From contig OZ038456.1 of assembly GCA_964036195.1 (NCBI GenBank), positions 2,976,001 to 3,040,000 on the forward strand: DNA of 64,000 nt, written 5' to 3'. The notes beneath the pieces are model-generated. The model saw only the letters and a program-made list of their open reading frames with translations, had not been told where the DNA came from and ran no database searches. Source of the stretch: Sphaerolaimus hirsutus. Its lineage: Eukaryota; Nematoda; Chromadorea; Monhysterida; Sphaerolaimidae. Both the position numbers and the translations under genes were made by a program. Shown in pieces: positions 52,866 through 64,000 of the stretch (positions within the stretch are counted from its first letter, which is position 1; each line of letters begins with the position of its first letter).

Positions 52866-55800
52866 TATATGATTTTCGACACGAATGCGTTTCAGATTTA
52901 CAAATCGCCGCTGGATAGAACACGCCGATCGGGCTAATTACATCCGGCGCCTGGTTACCGGCATTATTTACGCGCACCGTAACCGAAACTTGGGCCGCGT
53001 GCAGTTGCAACGCATTGCTTACCCGATTGCGGTGCATAGTTGTTCAAACGTATTTACGTTTACTCGCTAGATATGTATATTTACTCGAGTACTGCGTAAA
53101 TACGTTTACGTTTCTTCCCGGAAAAATACCGTTACTCACTTACTCGCGTACTTTTTGAAAGTACGCGAGTTACAGAAAACGTAATTGAGAACAAATTTGG
53201 GGTGCATAAATAGCAAAAACCACTCAAACGAATTAAAAATGGAATTAAAAACGGAAGTGATAGAAGTTGCAATCGGTGGGAAAAGCGACGATCTTCGCCT
53301 CCTCTTTTACTCATTTTTACATCGTCCTAGATACAACATCGGAAAATATTACTTTTATGTTTTCCCTGAGTAAAAATACTGGTATTTACGTTTATTTACC
53401 TTTTACGCATCGTAAAAGTAAAAACAAAATTACTTTACGTTTTCTGATCGTTCACTTTGAAGAAAGTTCGGTACTTTCATCAACAAGCAAACTGCAGTGC
53501 GGCGGTATGAGGTGAATAAAGTGCAACTTTATGACTGGAAAAGTGCCACTTGAGCCCATTGTGCTCACGCTGTGCGATGGCACTTCACCATTGTGCCTTC
53601 ACGCGACATTGCCGAAATGTCATAAAATCGACGCTTACTAGGTTAGACAAACTGCATCCGTTGTGGTGGTGGTTTTGATCCGGATTTAGTGAGGCAGTGT
53701 GAATTGTGAGAGAGGCACGTCAAGGAAGGAAAACTATACGATAGGTTACGAAAACGACAGGTTACAGGGTCATAAATATATAGGGCACTCTAAAGATGTA
53801 ACCGTTATAGGTAGGTATTTATGGGCACAAATATTACGTAAACATTTACTTTACATCGGTAAACATCATCTTATTAACTCAAGAAGTTTGTACTTTTTAC
53901 CTACAAAAAAATACCTAGGTACTCACTTTTTTGCTTGCAGAATTGTGGTAGATCCTACGGCGGACCCATTTGTTATCATTGTATTACCTCTCTGTAGTTA
54001 GGAAAGTCTGAAAAGGCTTGTCTGGCAAATGTTATTCCTTCTGTTCCGGTCTAAAGTTTCATTTTCCAGATAGTAATCAATAGTTGGTTCGATTTTGTGC
54101 CCTATTGATTAATTCGCACCTTCGAAACCTTTTAAATCAGGCATAGTTTTACTTTCCATTTCACATTTTTTCATTTGACTTCTTCACCATGCCTCACTAA
54201 TTCCAGATACAATACAAGTGCCACTGGCAGAAAAAACTTTGTTCCTCACACAAAATCGTGATTCGGTGGGTTACTTTAGCCGTGGACAGACGTGCAGCTA
54301 CACTAACGATGGCAAAAAAATATTCGAAAATTAGAAAACGTTTTCGAATTTGCGATTTTTTGGACTTTTCGAATTTTTATCACACGATGAAAAAAATAGA
54401 TAAAATTTTTTTTTTCGAAAAGGTTCGAAAATTCTAAAACGTTTTCGAATTTTTGAATTTTTTGTATTGTTTGTTTAAAATAAGTAAAAAAGTGCAGAAA
54501 CTTAACTAAAAACATCACATTCACATGGATTTTCAGTAGCAGCAGAATCAATATATGTATGCGGTAAGGCTTAAAACATAAAGATGTATTCAAAATTCAG
54601 AACAAATATTCGAAAAGTAACAAAACAAATCGAAAATTCAAATGTAAAGATTCGAAAATTCAAAAACTCGAAAACTAAATTTGAAAATTTGAAAACTACT
54701 TTCGGAAAAAATTCGAAATTCGAAAAGTCATTTTGGAAAAATTTCAATACTTTTTTCCAGGTGGTTTGCCATCGTTAGCTACAACGAGCTAAAGCGCGCG
54801 TGTTTCCATAGCTGCCAGCCAAAACTCTCCAAAGGCTACTGATATTTGACGCATGGCCCTGGCCTCGTTTCTGCCGTATGGCTAGGTAGAGTGCTGTAGA
54901 GTTGTTATAAATACTGAACTTTTCCAATGTATATGTAAAATACTTTTTTTATCGGTACTCATGAGTACATGCGAGTAAATTACTTTTTTTTCGGGAAAAT
55001 GTAAAATCGAGTACTTTTTACATTGGAAAATGTTATAATGGGTACTTCTATTCAAATGTGTGTAAAAGTGGGTACTTTTTTCATGGAAAATATAAAGCTA
55101 CTACTTTTTCACATGTGAGAGCGATTTTTACACTGGAAGACATAATAAATGTCATTTTTTAGTGATTATTTAGAAATTTTTTAGAATAATGGTATGATTT
55201 CTTCAAGATTGTCTTATTTTAGCAACAAAAAATTGCGATTTTAGCAACAAAAAATACATTTTCTGTACACGTGTACTTTTCAAAATTATGTGCACATGTG
55301 AGTACGGGTACTTTTTTTAAATATATGTATTTACAAAGTACTGGAGTATATGTATTTTTTGAGTAAATGTAAATATATTTTCACAACTGTGGAGTGCAGC
55401 TGTATTGTGTCTGGCCGATGATGATAAATATTTGCATGCATTGCTTGGATGGTAGAATTATTTGGGCATATTTATCAGGATGCTTTATATTTAAACTGGA
55501 CAGACAGATCGCAATTCAAAATATGAATGATAACATATTTTGATGAATAAGGTCACGTGAAAAACTGTAATAAATTTGCCTAAAGTGGAAGCAATGTGAT
55601 AAATATGATAAGAAAAAATTTAATGTTTTTCAAATTCAGATAAAATATGGTAGATATCATTGTTAGGTGTGCGGGCAGTAGACTATCCGCAATTCTGTCA
55701 AAGTAAAACAATTTTATTTGCAATTGAGGCGATTATTTTCACGTCATTTTCCATCACATGGAATTTGTAAATTTGTGCATTTTTCCACTAAAAAAATAGA

Positions 55801-55954
55801 TCGTTGTGTCAAAAAAACTTCTACACATCAGTTGACAATCGCTGAAGTGGCCATCTTGTTAACTCCGCACACACCTTCACCCCTGGAAAAAATTGACAAG
55901 ATTTATTTGATCATAGAACAATGAAGCACGTAAAAAATGGATATTTTTACCCAC
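52866..55954. other. Gene-free stretch with several repeats
   Basis: 53040-53430 and 54910-55400 are copies of the GTTTACGTTTACTCG/AGTACGCGAGT family. 54304-54777 is a TIR element (TAACGATGGCAAA mirrored by TTTGCCATCGTTA) with TTCGAAAATTCG-type arrays, flanked by AGCTACAC and GCTACAAC, an imperfect duplication. 52880-53040 is a GC-rich non-repetitive island, open on the minus strand. 53941-54000 could be a terminal exon (acceptor TTTTTTGCTTGCAG, then NCGRSYGGPICYHC), but nothing upstream supports it. The last cathepsin exon was looked for here and not found. Confidence 0.5.
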
Positions 55955-58900
55955 CTGAACAGAAGATAATAGCCATCAACACCCCAACTCGGACCCCACG
56001 AATTTTTGATAATCCAAAACGGTTCATTCTTTTTCTTGTCCACCCCATAGCCGACAATTAAAACGCCGTGGTCCAAACTTTCGGGGCTGCACAAAAACGA
56101 CCGGGGGGCACTACCGGACACTTTAAATTGCCCTGTATAAGTCAAATGTCATGCAAAGTGTAAAAAGTCATGTAAAATTACCTGGCAAACTTGTTTGCTA
56201 TTTTACAGGGCATTTTACATGACTTTTGACATTTTACATGACATTTGACATTGTACAGGTCGTTTTACAGGGTCTGGAAGTGGCACCAGGGGTGCGCGAT
56301 GCCGCCCCAATAAAACTGCATCATGTTTGCGTTGATGCCGATGGAAATTGGCCCATTTTTGTACAACCATATGGCCATTTCAGTTTCATTTTGGGAAATT
56401 TTTGTGGAACTGTCGATCGTTACCTGTGGAGTGGGTGAGGAAGGGAGTTAAGATATTTTGTGGTAAATAGATGTACAGTAAAGACACTGCACACACTACC
56501 AGTGAATTTAAAAACATTTACCTGGTAAACTCATAAATCATTCTTGAATGCATTTGTGTTAACTGGAATGAGTTATTTTTAATTCAGTTAACTCAAATGA
56601 CATTTCAAAGTTGGTTTGTGAGTTTTCCAAACTTTCAGTTTACTGGCAGTAAACTATACACATTTTTAGGTTCATAAATACCTTAGCTTCAGTCCGATTG
56701 AAGGTGCATTTCGGATCATCTTTGCCCGTGTAAGGGTAAGTCTTTTCCGGTTCCAGACCACCCAGACGAATTATTTCTCTGTGATAGCATTTTAACATCA
56801 TAACCTAAATCTCAATAGAGAAACTCAAGAAATTAAATCAGGTGCCAATCCCAGACCCTGTAAAAGCCCTGTAAAATGTAAAATGTCATGTAAAGTGTCA
56901 AAAGTCATGGAAAATGTCCTGCAAAATGGCCACCCGGTTGCCATTTTACAGGACATTTTCCATGACTTTTGACACTTTGCATGACATTTGACATTTTACA
57001 GGGCTTTTTACATGGTCTGGGAGTGCCCCCAGATCGACAAACTTGTAAGCATTCGAAGGCAAGCCGCCATTGCACCCTTCATCTAATTTATCGCAATCGA
57101 CCAATTCTTGTTCTGACAGAGAAATGAGCTGTTTCTTTTTGATCGCCCACTGTCCCTCGATATTTCCAGTGGTGCTGAATGCCCAGCATGAACCGCACAT
57201 GCCTGTTTTGGTGTGGTGAATTTAGTGGTAGTTTGAAAGTGGTTTAAATGTGATGGATTTATCAGTTACGGTGATCAATTCTATTTTTAAATGTGTGCAG
57301 GGGTCTCCAATGGGGGGTTGGGGGCAGGGGTACCGTTTTGTACATTTTCACCTCCAAAATCACTAGTTCTTGTTCATATTTACCCATTTTCAGCTATTTT
57401 AGAACTATCTGCTCTTGTATACTGTAAATTCTCTAATAATGCGACTGTCGTACTATTGTTTTCAGCACATTTTTGGGTGTCACACTATTGGAGATGTCGT
57501 ATTATTGGAGACTGTCGCATTATATTTTTCGTCGAATCAAAAACTTCATAGTTCACATAACTCAAATGCGATCGATTGCGACATCGTTACGTTTTCTTTT
57601 TTTTTGTTTTCTCAGGGTGTCGCATTGTTCGAGAGTGTCGCATTATTAGAGAGTGTCGCATTATTTTCACACAACGTGCCCGAGGGTGTCGCACTATTGG
57701 TAATGCCGTATTATTAGAGACCTGTCGCATTATTAGAGAATTTACTGTACCAATTTTGAGCTATTTTACATTATTTTAAACGATTTTTCTCCATTTTCTT
57801 CCTTCTACACCCTGAAAAAGCCTAAATATCGGACCCCCGCAACCCTCCCCCAAATTTTTTTCCAACTCTCTTTTTATCCCGGAGGCCCCTCAGCTATCTA
57901 TCCAACCCCCCCCCCCGGAGGGTCACAATCTAGGAGACCCCTGAATGTGTGCATATTTTACCGTCAGAGTAAAAATTTACTGAATATGCCACGACATTAG
58001 AAGGGATGATGCATAATGCTTGTGCTGGCCGAACTTCCATGTTCCGTCGAAAAATTGTTACGAGTTTTAGATCATTACCCGCTCAGACGGTCAACTCAAA
58101 TCAGACGAACCTTGATTTTTCACCGGTGTCACTGCATTATGATCCCTCCAATCAAAATCAGTCGGAATAGTTTCGCCAATCTCCAAAGTAGCCCTATCCA
58201 CAGTGGTTGGGTAGCCGGGGTCGACCCAATTTGGAGTCAGGTAAATAGCTCTGAATTCCGATGGCGTCAAATCGGAGAATTGAGTCACGCCGTATGTTGC
58301 GCTGCCTAATTAATTGGTAAGGGGGAATTGTTTTCACTGGGATGAAGCTAATTTTGTCACTGAATGGTTTATTTTCATGTAGCCGAGACCAACGATGGGA
58401 AAATTTCGATTTGGAAACCGATTTTTGTAACCGATTTGGAAACCCAATTTGAGAAATAAAATTTTGGAATTGCCATTTTTGATGGTCATTTTTTGCAGTT
58501 AATGCATCCACTGATGAACATCCCAATTTCTTATCTTCGAGTGTTGAACGTTACTCAGCCAAATAAAAATTGACGAAGCACAAACAATGACAAAACATTC
58601 TACCGTATTACCTCGAATTAACCCCCCCCCCCATGAATTAACCCTGCCCCTCGAAATACCCCCCTAAAATTCGGCTGAGGAAATAATAACCCCCCCTCCT
58701 AAAATTGAGTGTAAAGGGAACGTACATAACAAATACCGCAGTTTTTGATCTGTACAATGCAGAACCCACGTGATAATTAAGTGACGTTAGGGAAGGGTTT
58801 ATGTGTATATACAGTTATATATGCCTATAAAGTATAAACACATATACATCTATGTAATTGTTTGATTTTTCTACGTCTGAGTATGGTTAATTTCCTAAAA

Positions 58901-59259
58901 TTTCTGGCGAAATAATAGACCCCCCTCGAATTATCCCCCCCCTCAAGCTTTGCTGGCGAAATAATAAACCCCCATGGGGGTATTTCGAGGTAATACGGTA
59001 CTTTCCATTCCCATCGTTGGCTTCTCGCGGTCACAACCCAACCCGACCCCTTTCCATCCTATTCAATCTCTCAATATTCTCCAAATTGGCTCTGAACACA
59101 TCAAAGCGCATAAGCGCCTCGACTTTGTCCTCCAACAAGTGCCTTTTGCCATACTTGTGTACGAAACGCATGTACTGGCGCCAGGCACCCCGCTGGCTCT
59201 CGGGCACCAATTCGTACAGGGCACGAGTGTGGTGCACGGCCGGCCGGAAAATGGTCGTC
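55955..59259 (-). CDS. Papain-family cysteine protease (cathepsin F/L-like), partial
   Basis: Exons 5' to 3': 59048-59259, 58111-58305, 57043-57202, 56682-56778, 56287-56423, 55955-56110; all phases agree. Exon 1 here is the I29 inhibitor prodomain ([15 protein letters not shown] and the ERFNIN-type helix [17 protein letters not shown]). Exon 2 holds [14 protein letters not shown] and the mature start ([16 protein letters not shown]). Exon 3 has the catalytic cysteine in MCGSCWAF and [10 protein letters not shown]. Exon 4 reads [18 protein letters not shown]. Exon 5 has [15 protein letters not shown] and GIAHP. Exon 6 carries the catalytic histidine ([11 protein letters not shown]) and asparagine ([11 protein letters not shown]). 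It is made as a secretory/lysosomal proenzyme in the known family. The signal-peptide exon upstream and the last exon (after LLFR) are not found in the window. Introns 1-3 and 5 contain transposons. The [11 protein letters not shown] and GIAHP wording favours cathepsin F. Confidence 0.92.
56111..56286 (-). mobile_element. Introner-like element in cathepsin intron 5, decayed 3' end
   Basis: On the minus strand it begins GTGCCACTTCCAGACCC right after CACCCCTG, at the donor. The other end reads GTCCGGTAGTGCCCCCCGG, where other copies have CCCCAG. Splicing can be kept GT-AG only by using the TAG 8 bp earlier, which inserts a CAPR-type segment between GIAHP and SFLCSP. Confidence 0.8.
56480..56670. 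mobile_element. CACTAGTTTACTG-type MITE in cathepsin intron 4
   Basis: ACACACTACCAGTGAATTT on the left and TTTACTGGCAGTAAACTATA on the right match 45735-45920, with decay. Confidence 0.6.
56838..57034 (-). mobile_element. Introner-like element in cathepsin intron 3
   Basis: On the minus strand it reads CTGGGGGCACTCCCAGACC to GGTCTGGGATTGGCACCTG. The arms meet at GGCAACCGGGTGGCC. The true donor (TACAA/GTTTGT) lies 8 bp outside, so this copy inserted into, or next to, an existing donor. Confidence 0.8.
57298..57943. mobile_element. CAGGGGTCTCC hAT-type MITE, 8-bp TSD, with a nested MITE
   Basis: AATGTGTG flanks it at 57290-57297 and 57944-57951. The ends are CAGGGGTCTCC and GGAGACCCCTG. Within it, about 57421-57748 is a hairpin of TCTCTAATAATGCGAC units (TACTGTAAATTCTCTAATAA mirrored at the far end). 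It lies in cathepsin intron 2. Confidence 0.9.
58603..58998. mobile_element. CCGTATTACCTCG MITE, TA duplication, cathepsin intron 1
   Basis: TA/CCGTATTACCTCGAATTAAC to CGAGGTAATACGG/TA. It is a close relative of 23148-24695 but without the 1.14-kb palindrome, so it gives the empty site for that insertion. Confidence 0.88.
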
Positions 59260-60683
59260 CTGGGTGAGACCTAGTTTGTTGCTGATGGGGTAGGGTTTGA
59301 TTAGACCGACAGGGTTTTTTGGGGGTACCCTGATCTGTTTATTCACAGCAGAAACAGTGCTGGTGATCTACGGTGAAGTGCCTTCACAGGGACACTCGCA
59401 GACACTTCAACACACTTCACAAGCATTCTAAAATGTGAACATATAGTAGTAATAAAGATCCTGAAGTATCTTTAAAGTGCATGCCATTGGTGATCAAGCT
59501 CTTAAGTGTGATCAAGTGTCTGGTGATCAGGGATGATCAGGCTCTGAAGTGTGATTCAGTGCACTTCACATCAGACCACTTCACTTCACGAGCACTTTAT
59601 TTGCTGTGGTTGTATCTGAAATTATACGCTCCTTTATTCAATGTTGTTCTTATTCACACAGCTAAAAGCCTAAGTTTCAGGGATCATGGTATTTACAGAC
59701 CACCGAAACCACACACATCATTTTCGTTCATTTTTCCACTCATTTTATTTCAATAAAGCAGTTTTTGTATAAATACTGAGGCAGTCCAAAACAAAAAAAT
59801 TACAAATGAAATCTAAATACACAAGCTTAGGTATGCAGGTGCTTCTACGATATTTACAATCACTAGTATACATTTTCAGTTAATTAATGATATTTTATTG
59901 GTAATTATGCAGTTATTAAAAATAGTATTGAGTTGTTATTCTAGAATGGATAACTTGCAAGCAGTTCGAAAATTGCATGATAATAAGTACCGTATTACCT
60001 CCAATATAAGGCATCCCTCTAATATAAGGTACCCTCTAATATAAGGTATAACTTTTGGCTATTTTGAACGCGACGAAATAAATATAAGGTACCCTCTAAT
60101 ATAAGGCACAGCTGGCTGCGAGCCAAAATGCGCAAAATCATAAAAACGGTCGCCAAACATGATGAAAATGGTGCCGAAGAGCACTGCGATAACTCTTCGT
60201 CGACTTCTGCCATTTTGTAGTGATACTGTACCACTTATTTTGTACATTCCAATTTGAAAAAAATGAATTGTATCGTTGTTCACTGTTGGAAAAAACTTCT
60301 TTAAAATCTGGTGAAAACAATTGAAGGTACCCTCTAATATAAGGTACCCTCTAATATAAGGCTCGAAAAATCTGACGAAAACAATATAAGGTATACCTTT
60401 TATTGGAGGTAATACGGTAAGTAAATATGATGTCTGTGATATAACAAAAGGCATCTCACTGTTTCGTTACTGTAAGTTAGGTTTTACTCCAGATAAACAA
60501 ATTTTAGAAGAAGAAAAATTAAAAAACTACAAATGGTACAAATTCCTGTAGATCAATGACACCATTTGGCATTTAGTGAAATCAGACAACAAAAATACCG
60601 ATATGCAGATCATGTGACTGCAAACATCTGCAAAAACCAGTTTCTAAATGAAACCAAATTACAATTTCATTATTTGGCACTAC
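59260..60683. other. Gene-free stretch between protease and GPI-tail exon; one MITE
   Basis: 59990-60417 is a MITE (CCGTATTACCTCCAATATAA to TATTGGAGGTAATACGG, TA on both sides) with ACCCTCTAATATAAGG units inside. The remainder is AT-rich; no signal-peptide exon for the protease was found. Short direct repeats of CACTTCAC occur at 59380-59600. Confidence 0.5.
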
Positions 60684-60879
60684 CTACAAAAAGACTCTGA
60701 GCAAAGCGATGGTCAAAAATGTGAAAATTGCACTGTTGAAATAAGCCACGTTTGAGCCATTCAAATTGCCATTGTCGCCGCTGCCGTTATCTGAATCTGA
60801 GTTATCAGTATTTTCCGCTGATTTTGCGGGCTCGCTAGTGTCCACCGTGGGCGGCTGTTGTTTCAAGTTGACCACTTTC
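60684..60879 (-). CDS. Last exon of a protein with a GPI-anchor-like C-terminus
   Basis: The exon starts after a good acceptor (TGTATTTTTTCAG) in phase 2 and encodes 64 residues. These are a short basic lead (KVVNLKQQPP), a Thr/Ser/Asp/Asn/Gly-rich spacer (NSDSDNGSGDNGNLNGSN), and a hydrophobic end (AIFTFLTIALLRVFL) that stops at TAG. Small residues followed by a terminal hydrophobic stretch is the usual GPI-attachment layout, with a likely omega site around NGSN. The upstream exons are not identified; an introner-like element (60935-61093) lies in the preceding intron, and the gene may extend right of 61100 or beyond the window. Confidence 0.55.
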
Positions 60880-60934
60880 CTGAAAAAATACAAGGGGTGT
60901 TGCGTATTTTGAGCAAGCCGTTTGGGTAGGGGGC

Positions 60935-61093
60935 ACTCCCTGACCCTGTAAAAAGGCCTGTAAAATGTCAAGTGTCATACAAAGTGTCAAAAGTCATGGA
61001 ACCGAGTTGCCATTTTTCACGGCATTTTCCATGACTTTTGACACTTTGCATGACATTTGACGGCTTTTTCCAGGGTCTGGGATTGGCACCAGG
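60935..61093 (-). mobile_element. Introner-like hairpin upstream of the GPI-tail exon
   Basis: On the plus strand it runs from GGGGGCACTCCCTGACCC to GGTCTGGGATTGGCACCAGG. On the minus strand it would place GTGCCAATCCC at a donor, but the upstream reading (ending KNTP) is out of phase with the exon at 60879, so that exon pair is not called. Confidence 0.75.
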
Positions 61094-62969
61094 TGTGTTT
61101 TTAAAGTAAAAAGTGTCCGCGTACATTGAATCACCGCTATCTACTCAATTTCAGCTGAATTTTTTAACGATCCCCTTTTTTGGAACAGACAACGGTTAAC
61201 GGAAGCAAATAAACAAAGGTAATGAATAAATGAGAATGCAACCGTGCACAAGCGGAAACGTAAATTTACGTAAAGCAACAGAGACACCTCGGCGGCTGAA
61301 TGTACGGAAATTTAGTGTCCATAGATAGGTATTATATGTACAGTGATTTACCGTATTTTCTCAGATAAAAGGCACTGTTACATATCTCGTAAGGGTTTCA
61401 ATTTAACGTACGTATGCCACCATCCGATGAAATACGGTATGCACCGCAATGCACGCATTTTCCATCCGCATTTCCCCACAATTCCCCAGAGATTTTTGTC
61501 GATTGTTTCCGATGTGGCTTCGGCGTTTGGCGGACTAATGCAGCGGCAAGGTAGCACGTTTTCACGCATTAGCATGTGATAAGTAAAAAAGGAAATTCCC
61601 CCAGTCCCTCGCGGAGCGCCGCGGCGGGTCGCAGTCGCCCATAAATTGCCGCTTTCAATTCCCCAGAGAAAGTAGTAGCTTTATCCGCCATTGTGGCCGC
61701 GATCAAACAAGATTTCGCATCAGCGTAAACGCGTAGTAAACGTAAATGCGCGCGTAAATACACGGCCGATCAGAGTAAATGGCACATGGGGTCGCGCAGC
61801 GACGTAAATACAAACGTCTTCACGAACGTTCACTATGTAACGTTGGAATCTGGGAGAGTCCCCGGCCGCTACTAGATACTACAAGTGATATACTGAATGT
61901 GCACTTTGTAGCTTTGATGACCCCCGCAAACGGAACACACGCGCCGGCGTCACAATATGCGCCGCGCGACATATAGGGTGGCCCACGTCAGGCGCACGGT
62001 TTCAATTGGCTCCCAACACGTCAATTTTGAATGAAAACTGCTCAAATTTGGTATGGGGGTAGATAAATGTACCCCATTTGTTGTGTTAAGTGCACAGTAC
62101 CACATCACAAAAATTCATGTCGGAACGTGAAGCAAAGTGTTTGAGCGTGGTGCATGTCAGGCAATCATCTACCAAAGCACCAATTATTCATAAAAATAGT
62201 CCAAATTTGGCATGACAGTAGATAAATGTACCACATTTAGTATGTTAAGCACACATCAATATCACTAAATTTTCACATTTATCACATTGTATGCAAAACA
62301 ACGTCACTCCACAGGACCATCTACAATGGGACACATTCAAAAACGTAAATATGAAGCTCTTTCACGTTCTGACACGAAATCTTGTGATATGAAACCGTGC
62401 ACTTAACACAACAAATGAGGTACATTTATTTACCCCCATACCAAATTCGAGCAGTTTTCATTCAAAATTGATGTGTTGGGGGCCAATCAAAACCGTGCGC
62501 CTGACGTGGGCCACCCGGTACATGCCATTGGCGCTGCAGGGCAACGCTTTGGCGCTGCGCACACTAGTTTACTGCGGGAAACTGACAGTTTAGTATACTC
62601 CTATGTCAGCTTTGAACGACACTCGAGTTTACCGGAATGAGCTGTTCGTCAACTACAGTTGACGGAGTTTCAAAAACACATTCTGGTGTACTCAGATGCG
62701 CTCAGAAGCTGGTACATGAGTTTACTAGATTGTGAGTTTACCGGTAGTAAACTAGTGTGGGTCGTCCCTTTGTGCATGACACCCAGATGCCAGACGCGGG
62801 CGACACAAACGTGATGAGCAGTTGAGCACAAATCACTACTGAGCTTGCTTGTTGAGAAATTCGCTGCAATTGCATTTGTTTAATATGTTTATAGGGGCAA
62901 GTGTGTTGAAACACTGCGGCGTAAATACCTAACATAGATGAGATTTTCGAATCTCACGTGACAATCTGC
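61094..62969. other. Gene-free stretch with three TIR elements
   Basis: 61351-61437 is an 87-bp CCGTATTTTCTC MITE with TA on both sides. 61974-62520 is an element with about 170-bp inverted arms (TAGGGTGGCCCACGTCAGGC against GCCTGACGTGGGCCACCCGG). 62555-62765 is a CACACTAGTTTACTG MITE. 61570-61760 is open on the minus strand (MADKATTFSGELKAAIYGRL), but no splice context supports it. Confidence 0.5.
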
Positions 62970-63242
62970 TTACAGTCTCAGACCCCGTAAAGGACACTGT
63001 AAAGTTTCAAATGTCATGCAAAGTTTCAAAAGTATGTAAGTGCCCTGGAAAATGCCCTGCATTTTCTATGACATTTGGCATTTCACAGGATCATCTACAT
63101 GACATTTGGAATTTTAGAGGGTCTGTTACATGACATTTGGCATTTTACAGGGTTTTTACATGAAATTTTACATTTTACAGGGTCTTTTACATGAAATTCA
63201 ACATTTTACAAAATACTTTACAGGGTATGGGACTGCTCCCTG
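62970..63242. mobile_element. Introner-like element, enlarged right arm
   Basis: CAGTCTCAGACCCCGTAAAG to GGGTATGGGACTGCTCCCTG. The right arm has four tandem ACATTTTACAGGGTCTTTTA-type units. It is not in a supported gene. Confidence 0.65.
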
Positions 63243-63327
63243 CAGAGCACTGCATCGGCAAGGTTCGCCCCCCCCCAACCCCCCGAATTGAGATCAAGTA
63301 AGCCAGCAAACATCCACGGGGCAGGCC

Positions 63328-63536
63328 TGATACGCACATCTGCCCGTTACGCACATTTGCCCGTTTTTTCACTCGACACTTTTTCAAGTGATTTTCAGAT
63401 ATGAGTGAAGTGAAAAAAGTTCACTAATGTCATTGCGCAACTTTTTTTCACTTCACTCATATCTGAAAATCACTTGAAAAAGTGTCAAGTGAAAAACACG
63501 GGCAAATGTGCGTAACGGGCAGATGTGCGTATCAGT
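63328..63536. repeat. Near-perfect palindrome, ~95-bp arms
   Basis: CTGATACGCACATCTGCCCG is mirrored by CGGGCAGATGTGCGTATCAG, and the arms continue through CACTTTTTCAAGTGATTTTC. The loop is about 20 bp (TTCACTAATGTCATTGCGC). No duplication is obvious. Confidence 0.8.
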
Positions 63537-63847
63537 GCACCCCCAACATTCACCCCCGTGTCCGTATTGCACACAGTTCATTGCGCAGCCGCGTATCCGA
63601 CTTCCCCCCGGGGGGAACGGGGCGGATGGAACACGCGATCTTTAACTATCATCGCGATTCCTCATGTGCTCGAAATAAAATGAGTCGTGAAACCCGAAAT
63701 TGGTCATTGCGGGCGACCGGGCCGCAGCCAGTTTGGATGCGCGCAGAGTTTCCGATTTTATTGCGTGACCTCCGTTCCGAGTAAAACATGGACATATTTA
63801 TGTGTGCGGCTGCAAAAGCAGCGCGAGTGACGGGCCCTTGAAAGTAT

Positions 63848-64000
63848 CCAGGGGGCACTTCCAGACCCTGTAAAAAGCCCTGTAAAATGTCAAATGTCAT
63901 GCAAATTGTCAAAAGTCATGGAAAATGCCCTGCTCGGTTGCCTTTTTCAGGCATTTTCCATGACTTTTGACACTTTGCATGACATTTGACATTTTACAGG
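63848..64000. mobile_element. Introner-like element cut by the window end
   Basis: CCAGGGGGCACTTCCAGACC starts it. The second arm reaches GACATTTGACATTTTACAGG at base 64000, so its outer terminus lies beyond the window. 63540-63847 before it shows no supported exon. Confidence 0.75.

Noticed and set aside
53699-54001. Plus-strand open frame ending in a CxxC-like tail (NCGRSYGG)
   Set aside because: Only a plausible acceptor and a short tail are present; no upstream exon was found, so it is not listed as a gene.
57001-57043. Cathepsin exon 3 ending at the introner edge without GT (KFVD)
   Set aside because: A GTTTGT donor 8 bp earlier gives the conserved NAYKEIIRLGG sequence in phase, so the non-canonical reading is unnecessary.
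61569-61763. Minus-strand open frame MADKATTFSGELKAAIYGRL
   Set aside because: No acceptor/donor pair or neighbour supports it; it remains only a possibility.
1-64000. tRNA, rRNA, operon or ribosome-binding-site signals
   Set aside because: None were recognised by eye; the exon-intron structure is eukaryotic.

Overview
The window reads as nuclear DNA of a multicellular animal. Genes are split into many short exons with GT-AG introns, and the protein families are animal ones: a secreted C-type lectin/PAN/von Willebrand A protein, a ZDHHC16-like palmitoyltransferase, a TTLL4/5-like tubulin glutamylase and a cathepsin F/L-like protease. The PAN modules most resemble, from memory, those of ecdysozoan cuticle-type proteins, so an ecdysozoan (possibly nematode-like) animal is my best guess. 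That is inference; no rRNA, tRNA or mitochondrial marker is present to fix it. Most of the sequence is short inverted-repeat transposons, often nested.

Layout. 1-3985: repeats only. 3986-12016: a stack of nested transposons with a dead BEL/Pao fragment at its core. 12725-13121: two minus-strand exons of a membrane protein. 13720-14411: a mariner-type remnant. 15823-15941: one possible orphan exon. 19349-31708 (+): a 15-exon secreted lectin/PAN/VWA gene, 813 codons, fully phase-consistent. 33274-34063 (-): a small membrane protein, head to head with 34724-38949 (+), the ZDHHC16-like gene (8 exons, 388 residues). 40707-51255 (-): the TTLL gene (14 recognised exons). 55955-59259 (-): the papain-family protease (6 exons recognised, both ends missing). 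60684-60879 (-): the last exon of a protein with a GPI-anchor-like tail. The right end is repeats.

The most interesting system is a family of about 20 hairpin elements, 150-450 bp, with ends GTGCCAGTCCCAGACC and GGTCTGGGACTGCCCCAG. Most lie in introns. In three cases (27303-27478, 28201-28369, 31411-31602) the element is the whole intron: its first two bases are the GT donor and its last two the AG acceptor. The flanking exons then join in frame through a VWA domain, at a VWA/CTLD border and in the C-terminal tail. At 44875 a copy begins exactly at a TTLL donor. These are introner-like, intron-generating transposons. One copy (12837-13018) would need a GT-AC intron, and one (56111-56286) has lost its terminal AG.

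A second layer is hAT-type elements, recognised by 8-bp target duplications read directly from the sequence. Several have interiors built from one short degenerate motif, and they are nested up to four deep; in two cases an uninterrupted relative in this window gives the empty site. The genes have no evident joint pathway; what they share is heavy intron colonisation.
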